From: Linyphia triangularis
Taxonomy: Eukaryota > Arthropoda > Arachnida > Araneae > Linyphiidae
Length of the DNA stretch: 64,000 nt
Assembly: GCA_963978545.1 (NCBI GenBank)
Contig: OZ021722.1
Span: 4,096,001-4,160,000, forward strand
Direction: 5' to 3'
This document shows positions 55,255 through 64,000 of the stretch, piece after piece (within the stretch, counting starts at the first letter, position 1; each line of letters starts with the position of its first letter). Made by a program: the position numbers and the translations under genes. Under the pieces are notes generated by a model. The model was not told the DNA's origin and searched no databases. It saw nothing but the letters and a program-made list of their open reading frames with translations.

Positions 55255-55830
55255 AATTTTCTCCATATATCCATGTTGCATTTCTTGGTATCATACATTA
55301 AAAGATACTTCTTCACTCCCACGTATCCTCCATCATAAATTCTTATTATACTTCCATTAAAAGACACTTGTTTCACTCCCTGGTATCTCCCATTATAATA
55401 TTATTGCTATACTTCATAGTAACATTATTGAATATCCTTGTTACACTGTCTGGTATCGTCCATTATAATATTCTTGTTATACTTCATAGTATCATTATTG
55501 AATATCTTTGTTACACTCCCTGGTATCGTCCATTTTAATTTTCTTATTGTACCTCTTGGTATCGTTTATTGTAAATTTTTATTACACTTTTTTGGTATCG
55601 TTCAGTAAAAGATAGTTGTTACATTCCTTGGTATCGTCCATTATAATATTCTAGTTAGACTCCCTGGTATCATCCATTGAAAAATCTTTGTCACACTTCC
55701 TGGTATCATCCATTATAATATTCTTTTTATACTTCTTGGTATAGTCCATTAAAATATTCTTGTTACACTTTCTGGTATCATCCAAAAAGTTCCTTGTTGT
55801 ATTCCTTCATATCATTCACTTAGTATCTTC
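55255..55830 (+). repeat. 36-bp minisatellite, ~16 units
   Basis: 'ggtatcgtccattataatat' or a variant recurs at steps of 35-37 bases (for example 55522, 55558, 55593, 55629, 55665, 55702, 55738, 55774). The unit is roughly 'ggtatcgtccattataatat' then 'tcttgttacacttcct'. Confidence 0.93.
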
Positions 55831-56119
55831 TTTACAACTTTTTTTTATACTCTTTTAAAGTATCTGATATTATAATATAATATCCCTGCTTTGTTATCCA
55901 TAATTCTTTTGCCTTTAACTATTTTGCTTAGTTAAAAGATAATAAATTTCTATCACAGATTAATTTTTGTTGCTTTCATCATCATTGGCATTACATTAAC
56001 TTTTTTTTTGCGAGATTTAATTTTTGCTTATAAGTACTTACTAATATGCTGATCAAATTAAAATTTAAAGGCTTCAATTAAAAAATAAGTTTCAGAGATA
56101 CCAAGGTTCCCTTAATGAG
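55831..56119. other. Unassigned AT-rich spacer
   Basis: No gene or recognised repeat is seen. Confidence 0.4.
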
Positions 56120-56789
56120 TTAATGAATAAATGAATGTAAAAATAATATAAACCATAAAAACGAAGTTGTAAATATAAATCCTTTATATGCATTGCCAAT
56201 TTTTACATTCATTAACGTAGCGCCGTTTATGTTGTCAGCGTGTGCTTTATATGCATTGCCAATTTTTACATTCATTAACGTAGCGCCGATTATGTTGTCA
56301 GCGTGTGTTAGGTGTTTGCATCTAATTTTGAATATTAAAAACATCTCGATTAACAAAATATGCGGCAAACTACGTTTCAAAATTTATTTACAAAAAATAA
56401 ATGTGAATTTATGTATTCACGTCCTGATATCTTTTATTTATTCTAATTAAATTATTTGTCAACAAGAAGGGCTTTCACCAATGATCGCTTAAAATTCACA
56501 GCGTAACTAAGCAATCCAAATTGACTGGACCACACTCCATATGCGTCCATTCATCTTTTGTTTATTCTGTTTAATTTTGGCAACAGGAAAGAGTTTCAAA
56601 AATTATCTGGAATTGGTTAATAAATAGGATTTATTAGTATTCCAAAATGATTATGGAAACGTGTGTAAAAGCGGCCTTTTAGTGACAGTGACAGCCCCAA
56701 AACTTGACAGAATGCATTGTCATCGACATCGAAGCTACTTACCATAGTTCAACCCGATCAGAGGATGGAAAATGGGTTACTTAGGCTTC

Positions 56790-56879
<90 letters not shown>

Positions 56880-56930
56880 CACACACACACACACACAAGC
56901 AAAATTGAAGTTTATATAAATAATTTTAAA
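56120..56930 (+). repeat. R2 repeat with internal 65-bp duplication and (CA)n
   Basis: R2 phrases from 'ataaaccataaaaacgaagt' to 'aaaattgaagtttatataaa'. The segment 'atatgcattgccaattttta' to 'gttgtcagcgtgtg' is present twice (about 56187-56248 and 56249-56310). Confidence 0.85.
56792..56897. repeat. (CA)n microsatellite
   Basis: About 50 CA units interrupted once by CTCT near 56876, placed at the R2 3' CA-rich tract. Confidence 0.98.
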
Positions 56931-57299
56931 ATAATGCAAACATTAAGAAAGACGAGAGACAATCCCAACTTTTAACCGTCACTCGCCCCATTACAGAACA
57001 TTAACAAACAATCTCCCATAATCCTCATCCGATAAACGACAACGACTTGTCACAGAAAAAAAGAAGTAAAAAATAAAAGAAAATAACTGAGAAGAAACGT
57101 CGAATTCGAATCCAGACCGATGAAGTCGTCTGCGCCAGGCACCCCCCTTTGGAAAAGAGGATTAAATCCACATCCTTCTTCATCTCGCTCTTTGGAAGAC
57201 GGCGGTGGCAACACGCGCTATCGCTTCCCCCTCCTTCAATTAGCTGAAAGTGAAAGTAAAAATAAAAAAACCTAAATTTAATTCCCAAAAATCGAAACT

Positions 57300-57422
57300 T
57301 TTTTTGAAATGGATTGTCCAATGACGCGTTGAGGAGGCGTGGCTTGGAGTTGAGGCGAGTATATAAGGAGATTGCAATGGCAGAAAAGATATAGCGAACG
57401 GATACATCAAACCTACACAAAG
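57300..57422 (+). promoter_or_regulatory. TATA promoter and short 5' UTR of the secreted-protein gene
   Basis: TATATAAG at 57360-57367, preceded by a GC-rich block with a GC-box-like 'ggaggcgtggct' (57332-57343). Transcription would start near 57390, giving a 5' UTR of about 30 bases ('gatacatcaaacctacacaaag') before the ATG at 57423. The block is less AT-rich than its surroundings and matches no repeat. Confidence 0.7.
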
Positions 57423-60400
57423 ATGAAGTTTGTGGTAAGTAAGCACGTGGATTGTACAGCATTGGATTACCTATTGGATATTGTTGATTCTTCTAGAAAT
57501 TCTATAAGACAACTTTTTCTTGAGAGAATCTCTCATGAAAACCTTTAGCTTTTTACGAAAAATGTTCTCAATCGAAATTATTTCAATAAATAACCGAACT
57601 TTCTCTAATTAGACATATAAACTCCATGCATTGTTCGTTTATTGTACAACGATTGATTACCTATTGGATATTTTTGATTCTTCTAGAATTTCTATAAGAC
57701 AGCCTTTTACCCTCATGAGAATTTCACTTAGAACCTTTAGTTTTCCCAGAGATTTTCACAGTCAAAATTATTTCATTAAGTAATCTAACTTTCTCTAATT
57801 AGACATATAAACTCCATTCATTGTATGTAAGAGATTTATAGTAAGACAACTTTTTAAAATTATAATCACATAGATTGTGCATCATTGGATTAGCTATTGG
57901 ATATTGTTGATTTTTCTAGAATTTCTATAAGACAACTTTTTCTTAAGAAACTCTGATGAGAATTTTAGTCAGAACCTTTCGCTTTTCCAGAGAGATTCTC
58001 ACAGTCAAAATTAATTTCATTAAATAATCTAATTTTCTCTAATTTGACATATAAACTCCATGCATAGTTTGTAAGAGATTTTTAGACAGAGAACTTTTTT
58101 AAATTATAATCACGTGCATCGTACTGCATTGGATTACTTATTGGATATTGTTGATTCATTTAGAATTTCTATAATACAAGCTTTTTTTTTTATAAACTTT
58201 TATGGTGTTATTATGAGAGAACCTTTAACTTTTTGGGAGAGATTTTCTAGACAGAAATTTTTTCATTACATAACCTAACTCCCTAATTAGACATATAAAA
58301 TCAATGCAACTTTTTCTTCATATCGATTCCTCGAATAAAGAGCAAAAGGCACCTGTTAATATGTTAATATAAAGCTTATTTAAAATTTAAAATAATTGAA
58401 AGAAAGGCTACGTATATATATTTTAATGGGAGTTACAAGATTATTAAACTTATCTACTAAGAAAAGTTGTATTTCATATTTTTCTAAACGACTGTCATAA
58501 AAAATAAAAACTATCATATTTATTCCTCCAAACTTAATAACTTAATCTTTTAACGTTTTTTTCTCAAAAAGACCATCTCAGATTTTAGAAATCCTTACTT
58601 TAAAAAATATTCAATGTAATAAATACAAATAATCAGAAAAGTACTAACATTAAATTGCTAATATGTTTTATCATTTATGAATCGTTTAAGATTTCCACTT
58701 AAATAATCAATACTTGATATAAATGTTATAATGTTTTTTTTTTTTAATGTGGTTTATAGAAATTATTTATTTTCAATTCTTGTGAGATGACAATTTTGAA
58801 TTGTGTAACTTCTCTCAGTCATTGTTCTGAATGAAATGATCTAAAACCATTCTTATCAATATTTAAGTTGTATTTATTTTCCAAGCTCTTAATTGAAATA
58901 TTCTTGAAATTTCCACATCAGTATCAATATTTGATTTAAAAATATATGCCACTCTAAAAAAGTGTTTTATTTGTTCAATAGTTATCAATTAAATTCATAT
59001 GATGTAAAAATTAATAAAATAAGTAAATATGATACATTAATTTGACTTAAGTTACTGGCAGTTGAATCCCGTAGGAATAGAATCCTGTCTTAGTAAAGAT
59101 TATTTCCCATGCTCGCTATGTTACAGTCTTCCATCCCAGTGCATTTAGAAACTACTTTGTATAACCACCTTGACATTTGGTGAGTAAGTGCAAAAAAGAT
59201 CACTTAATGAAATAAAAAAAATAAAAAAAAAATAAATAAATAAAAATAAAAAAATCATGTAATGTCTATCTATTATAAATGAAAATTAAAATAGCAAAAG
59301 AAAATAACAGGTAGAGTCACTGCATATGAATTATGCAAGGATTTCAAATATAATATAAAATATATTAGAAATTATTTTCGAGTTTTTAATTTATATCATT
59401 TTAATAAATGATAATTTTCGTAGATATTTATCAAATATCAAGATGGTTATACAAAGTAGTTTCTAAATGCACTTGGCTAGAAGTTTATAACATAGCGTGT
59501 ATTGTAATATAGAGTATAGCGCAATTAGAAAAATGGATTTTAATCCGAAAAAAGTAAAAATTCATTGTTTGATTTAGAGAAACACGTGCAAGTAATTTTT
59601 GCAACAAATACAGAAAAACACCCATCACGATTTACAATTATTAATAACATACTTAATAACTACTAATATTGTAACTCAATTATTAACAACGTAAAATAAT
59701 CCTTAATTCAGAAGAGAACTCGTATCTTTTTATAAATACCATAAACTTGCCAATTAAAAATATTTTTAATATAGTATTTGTATGAAAACTTTCAAATTTA
59801 TCCATTAAAATATCGCTTAAGACATTAGAACTCCAATATGATTCACAGTTCTTAACTTCATACTCTTTCCTGTAATTTTGATTAAGAGTCTTATTAGACG
59901 TCTTTTCTATAAACTTGTCAAATTAGAATATTTTGAAGCAGAATTTATATCAAAAACATCAAATTTGTAGCTCCAAACTTCTTTTAATGAGAAGAGAATA
60001 CTCAATACATAGATAAATCTCATAATTTTACATAGAAAAATAGCATAACTTTACATAGAAAAATCTCATAACTTTACATAGATAAATCTCATAATTTTAG
60101 ATAGAAAAATCTTATAATTTCAGATAGATAAATCTCATAATTTCCGATAGACAAATCTCATAATTTTACATAGATAAATCTCATTATTTTAGATAAATAA
60201 ATCTCATATATTTAAATAGATAAATCACATATTTTTGATACAAAAAACTATTTAATGAATTCTTAGTTGAATAGTTCACGTTTCTAAAATTTAAACAATA
60301 TCCTGTAATTTCATCAAAAATAATTCTTATCTATATAAAATTTTCAATTAATAATACATTTTAATAGTTATAATAATGAAACCAAACAATACTAAGTAAA

Positions 60401-63400
60401 TCCTTGTAAAATTTAATAAAAATTGCTCTTTTAAATTTGTTACTTGTTAAGGTAATCTACAAACTGGCATAAATTTTAAATAATAAATGTGTGCGTGCCT
60501 CATTCAAGTTTATTAAATAACTTGGATACAATGTTAAAAGAACTAATTTCACAAATTGTCTTCTTGAAAATTTATTTAAAGATAAAAAAAAAAGTTATTG
60601 ATGCAATTTTTAGTAACCAAATGAATTATTTATAGCTTTCTAAATTACGTTGTATTACGTAAAACCTAAAAGTATAGTTAAAATGCATTTCGATTTTAAT
60701 TTTTTATTATTAATATAATTATTATAATTTTTTATTGTTTAAAGTATATTATGTAAATTAAGAAATACATTATTGATTTGTTAAAAAGCAATAATACGAT
60801 AAATATTAAAATAGCTATTAATTTAAAAATAATCTTATGCCTAACTTGATAATAAAGATAATAAGCATTTTACTAGTAGTTTTCTATCCAATGAAGTATT
60901 TCCGCTTCTTTTTTTGCTCTTTTGATTTGTTTTCTAAAAGTTACTTTTGTATACTTTTTATGCATGACGTTATTTAAAGTGGGGTTTTTTCGTCTACCTA
61001 CATTTGTGACCAATCCAATTACGACTCTGAAATTAAATTGAAATTTTTATTGAATAAGAAACCTGTCAGGATAACGTCACTCCTTTTGAAGCGCTGTATT
61101 CTGTGATTTTAAAATGTTAGAGAAATTGGTAAAATATTATACATTAAGGGTATCTTATATAACATTCCTAGAAAGTTTTTTCCTTTCCTACCTTTAAAAA
61201 AAACAGAAATTGATAAGTGATATACCAAATTAAAGGACTGTCGTTTCTAACGAATAGTTTATTAACAATTGCACATTGTGTTATTAATTTGAAAACCGAT
61301 GGCAAAAAAATTTCATCACCAAAAGTTCAGGAGTTTGTGACAGTAGAGTAGATGGCAGCCCGTTAGAAAAGAGAAAATAATGATTTAAGCACGTAGTAGA
61401 AACCTAAAAAATGTTATACCTCTATTTAACTCTAGACAGCTTCTAAGTACTCTTAAATGAGCTGACAGGGCCATGGGGCGAACTAGTATTATATTATTTT
61501 AAAATAAAGACCCAAGAAAAATTTCAACAAAAGCGCGTTCTTCAGTAACACCCCCCAGGAGCCTAAATCCGCTGGCCATTTTCGATGTGAACTGTTGCAG
61601 ACTGGCCGTTGCTACGGATCTTGGCCAATCTCGCCCCAAGATAGGGTAACATATACTGGAAGTTTTGGAATGATCATGCAGAGTTTTAAAAGTTAAATAC
61701 GTAGAGTGTTATAAGAAAGGACGGAGGGGTATCAAATATATTTTGTGATGGTTTAGATATGTTTATTAAAAAAAAAATTAAAAAATCATGTATTTTGGAA
61801 CGATGTTCGAGATTTGGCATGGACTGGTCAATTTGTCACATAACTCCTGTTTCTGATATTGGCCAATATCACTGTGCTACCTAGGATATGATTCACTCAC
61901 GGTATAATAATGACCAATGAAACTTTTCAACCAAAATGCGTTCTTCAGTTACTAATTTTATGATAATGACCAATGAAAATTTTCAACCAAAATGCGTTCT
62001 TCAGTTACTAATTTTATGATAAAGACTAATGAAAATATTCAACCAAAATGCGTTCTTCAGTTACTAATTTTATCATAAAGACTAATGAAAATTTTCAACC
62101 AAAATGCGTTCTTCAGTTACTAATTTTACGATAAAGACTAATGAAAATTTTCAACCAAAATGCGTTCTTCAGTTTGTAATTTTATGATAAAGACTAATGA
62201 AAATGTTCAACCAAAATGCATTCTTCAGTTACATATGCTTAGTGAAACTCGTCGAATTCAAGATTCTATTTCAGAACGCGATTCTAATCTGAATCTTAAA
62301 AACTTACCGTTCCCTTTCAAGATCAGAAAATTATCCTTCTGATGATTATATCGGAACTCAGATCAGGTAAAGTAACGGTTGAAATAATGAAAGGTATCAC
62401 TTTATTTTCAACTGAAAGTGAACGGGTTTAAGGATCTAGAGCGTGCCATTTCTTTCCCCCTTAATCTCGAAGAAGCGGAAACTGGAGTAGTGCTGACAAA
62501 GTCACGGACTGTTGAATTAAAGCGAGTTGAGTTTAGTTGTCTCTTTCCTGCTTCGCTCCATTGAACTTACGGTTATTTGCGAGATTTGTTTTTGTTATTT
62601 CCTATTTCGAAGGGAAATGGGTTTTTTTAGAGATAATGCTCTAAACAGCAGCGATTATAATTAACTTAATATACATTTTCCTTATTGTGAAGGTTTTAAA
62701 AAGGGATTTATGAATTATGATTAGTTTTACATCGGGCGTGTTATGGAATTGGGAAAGTTTTCTTTATAAAGAACTTAATATTTGATTTCGTTTAAAATCA
62801 CGCAAACGTCTAAATTTGAATTATATAAGGGGGAAAAAGTTCAAAAAAAATTTGCCAAAAATATCCGATTGCTTTAAATTTTGTTTTACTTCTGAGTTTT
62901 ATGTTACATTGACTGAACACTGAATGAATTTTGTGTTACTTACATTTGAGTTACATTTCTTCTGAATCATTTATTGAGTTAAGCATTATTTACGCTGGAG
63001 TTGAAGAGAGAATATAATGTACGCGATATATTTACTAAAAATTTAATCTTTATTTTAATATTGTGTAAATGAGAGTTATTTCTGATATATATATGAAACG
63101 GTACAGAAATATTTTTGCTATTTACAATTCCTCAGAATCTTACAAAACTTTTTTTTTTATTATTTTCTTTCAAGACAATTCCATCCTCCACTGTTGCCAC
63201 TTTCATTATATCCGCGAAGAAAAAAATCTATTGAAATTGAAACATTCCTCTGAGAAGATAATTCTAAAGCTTGGCGTCCACTATTGCTGAGCAGAGTAGA
63301 GCAGAGTGGAGTGGAGTGGACTAGAGCCAATTACAAGGCTGTCGACGTCCATTGTAGCACGAGGCTCGTGCTACAGTAGACGTTGGCAGTCTTGTAATTG

Positions 63401-63875
63401 GCTCTAGTCCACTCCGCTCTGCTCTGCTCAGAGATAGTGGACGCCAAGCTTAACGATATAATAACCATATCAAAAGTGAAGGTATAGAAGCAAATGAAAA
63501 GTTGCACGCGCATCAAATTAATTTTTCACAGCAATCTAATTTCCACACCACGTGATCAGAAATAAATGAAAAGATGCACGCGCATCTAATTAATCTCAAT
63601 TATATGGCGCCATCTTACAGCGCTACAGAATTTAACAGTGAGTGAGTCAGCGATGAAGGTTATAGTGATGAGTGTATTCAGTGAGTGTATTTCAATGAGT
63701 GTATTTCAATGAGTGTATCCATTCAAGTGTCGTATCTTTCAGGTACTTCATCTTTCCGTCCTAGTGGCGTGTGCCCTGGGAGAGTACACCAAGGGACTGA
63801 GTGGAAAGTTCCCTTCCCTTGGAGACGTCAAAAAGGTGGAAGGAAGAAACCTAGACCTACTCAGTCTGGGGCTCG
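57423..63875 (+). CDS. Secreted protein gene, 5' part (two exons, continues beyond window)
   Basis: Exon 1 is 57423-57434 and encodes only MKFV before a GTAAGT donor. Exon 2 is 63743-63875, entered through tatctttcag and left through GTAATG, in frame (phase 0 into exon 2, phase 1 out). The joined N-terminus MKFVVLHLSVLVACALG is a textbook signal peptide: a basic residue, a hydrophobic core, and small residues before the likely cleavage ahead of EYTKGLSG. The visible mature part is 33 residues or so, mildly basic and rich in Leu, Gly and Lys (KFPSLGDVKKVEGRNLDLL). A four-codon first exon behind a TATA box is the standard layout of arthropod cuticular and other abundant secreted proteins; that is family-level knowledge. 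I cannot name the protein. Intron 1 is 6,308 bp and contains R4, R6, tandem arrays and a large palindrome. Confidence 0.8.
57447..58330 (+). repeat. Degenerate intronic tandem repeat, four units of ~190-250 bp
   Basis: 'cattggattacctattggat', 'ttgattcttctagaatttct', 'ataagacaactttttct', 'agaacctttagctttt' and 'attagacatataaactccat' recur in order from about 57461, 57651, 57881 and 58128. The first unit begins a few bases after the exon 1 donor. Confidence 0.9.
58331..59039. other. AT-rich intronic DNA
   Basis: Nothing recognised; part of intron 1. Confidence 0.4.
59040..59520. mobile_element. R4 foldback MITE, copy 4
   Basis: The left arm 'agtgcatttagaaactactt' and the right arm 'aaagtagtttctaaatgcac' are inverse. 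It retains an uninterrupted GTCTATCTATT at 59264-59274, the empty Helitron target, and 'ttatacaaagtagtttc' near 59450, the empty R3 target. The outer ends have decayed. Confidence 0.8.
59521..60009. other. AT-rich intronic DNA
   Basis: Nothing recognised; part of intron 1. Confidence 0.4.
60010..60245 (+). repeat. 23-bp minisatellite, ~10 units
   Basis: 'atagataaatctcataattt' followed by two to four bases repeats about ten times, with 'atagaaaaat' variants in the left units. Confidence 0.93.
60246..61169. other. AT-rich intronic DNA
   Basis: Nothing recognised; part of intron 1. Confidence 0.4.
61170..61890 (-). repeat. R6 repeat, inverted copy
   Basis: Inverse of 54405-55090: 'cttggccaatctcgccccaa' (61621), 'atatactggaagttttgg', 'actcttaaatgagctgacag', 'gtagatggcagcccgttaga', 'aacgaatagtttattaacaa'. 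Together with the plus copy it brackets the secreted-protein promoter and exon 1. Confidence 0.88.
61906..62240 (+). repeat. 56-bp tandem repeat, six units
   Basis: 'caaccaaaatgcgttcttca' followed by 'gttactaattttat.at' recurs exactly every 56 bases ('gcgttc' or 'gcattc' at 61938, 61994, 62050, 62106, 62162, 62218). The unit resembles the neighbouring R6 segment 'caacaaaagcgcgttcttca' at about 61526-61545, so it probably arose by local amplification of R6. Confidence 0.95.
62241..62989. other. Intronic spacer
   Basis: No recognised repeat. A 60-codon frame at 62160-62342 overlaps the tandem array and is not credible. Confidence 0.4.
62990..63630 (+). repeat. R5 dispersed repeat split by a palindrome
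   Basis: R5 phrases 'gacaattccatcctccactg' (63174) and 'tgagaagataattcta' before the palindrome, and 'gatgcacgcgcatctaatta' and 'tatggcgccatcttacagcg' after it. The copy at 1.6-2.1 kb lacks the palindrome. Confidence 0.75.
63267..63451. repeat. 185-bp near-perfect palindrome (foldback element)
   Basis: It starts AAGCTTGGCGTCCACTATTG and ends with the inverse 'tagtggacgccaagctt'. The arms of about 90 bp match through 'gagcagag', 'agtggactagagccaattac' and 'aaggctg.cg.cgtc', meeting at 'gcacgag/ctcgtgc' near 63361. It is GC-richer than its surroundings, non-coding, and 291 bp upstream of exon 2. Confidence 0.93.
63640..63730 (+). repeat. Short tandem repeat before exon 2
   Basis: 'gagtgtatttcaat' repeats about three times, immediately upstream of the polypyrimidine tract and acceptor of exon 2. 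Confidence 0.75.
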
Positions 63876-64000
63876 GTAATGTTTTTTAAAAACTAGTTTT
63901 TATTTTATTTTTATGTCCAGTGTGGTTCATAAGCAATAAAACGAATCAAAGTAATCAATTGCTAGCTAACTTCAACAAAAGAATTTTACCTAAATGCATA
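63876..64000 (+). other. Start of intron 2
   Basis: Begins with the GTAATG donor of exon 2; AT-rich, with no further exon before the window edge. Confidence 0.6.

Noticed and set aside
57025..57462. 145-codon minus-strand open frame
   Set aside because: It runs antisense across the TATA promoter and exon 1 of the secreted-protein gene, has low-complexity Phe/Tyr runs and no motif; the plus-strand gene explains the region better.

Overview
This is about 64 kb of AT-rich (by eye roughly two-thirds A+T) animal nuclear DNA, most likely from an arthropod with a large, transposon-filled genome. The reasons are tRNA-derived SINEs, hAT, Tc1, pogo, piggyBac and Helitron remnants, a Gypsy-type solo LTR with a TGTTACGAA end, long dinucleotide microsatellites, GT..AG introns, and a gene whose first coding exon holds only four codons, as is common for arthropod secreted and cuticular proteins. 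I cannot fix the order: chelicerate and insect both remain possible. There are no bacterial genes, CRISPR arrays, rRNA genes or true tRNA genes.

Host coding content is sparse. (1) 34480-35100 (+) is an intact 206-codon frame for an unrecognised small protein: two hydrophobic segments, then a hydrophilic tail with four evenly spaced A/S-Q-T motifs. Its 3' UTR carries four consecutive perfect Pumilio-type elements and an AATAAA. (2) At the right end is the start of a secreted-protein gene: TATA box at 57360, exon 1 at 57423-57434 (MKFV), a 6.3-kb intron, exon 2 at 63743-63875 completing a signal peptide, then a donor leading out of the window. (3) Two promoter-like islands (around 19.2-19.6 kb and 29.06-29.3 kb) may mark first exons whose remainders I cannot see.

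The rest is layered mobile DNA. I use working names. R1 is a dispersed ~0.7-0.9-kb repeat ending in 'gggtaattgaaagtaaaa'. R2 is a dispersed repeat ending in a CA-rich tract plus 'aaaatcgaagttaat'. R3 is a ~0.65-kb foldback MITE. R4 is a ~0.4-kb foldback MITE. R5 is a short dispersed repeat. R6 is a ~0.7-kb repeat present in inverted copies at 54.4 and 61.2 kb. R7 is a ~0.75-kb repeat at 33.3 and 44.2-46.2 kb. SINE-A and SINE-B are two tRNA-derived SINEs. Many insertions are datable relative to one another because this same window holds the uninterrupted paralogue: a Helitron in R4, a piggyBac-like element in R7, a pogo element in R1, R3 in R4 and in R1, and SINEs in R1 and R2.

Layout: 0-9 kb R1/R4/R2, a Helitron and SINE-A; 9.5-16.6 kb two terminal-inverted-repeat elements and R1; 17.7-25.5 kb R3, R2, pogo, R4 and a Tc1 5' fragment; 26.2-28.8 kb a hAT relic; 29-33 kb a possible promoter, then R1/R2; 33.3-35.3 kb R7 and the 206-codon gene; 38.5-41.7 kb a 3.2-kb element with ~460-bp inverted termini and a decayed DDE-type transposase; 41.7-46.2 kb R3, R1, piggyBac MITE, Tc1, R7; 46.7-47.5 kb solo LTR; 47.5-50.9 kb a second hAT; 51-56.9 kb Helitron fragment, inverted and tandem repeats, R2; 57.4-64 kb the secreted-protein gene.
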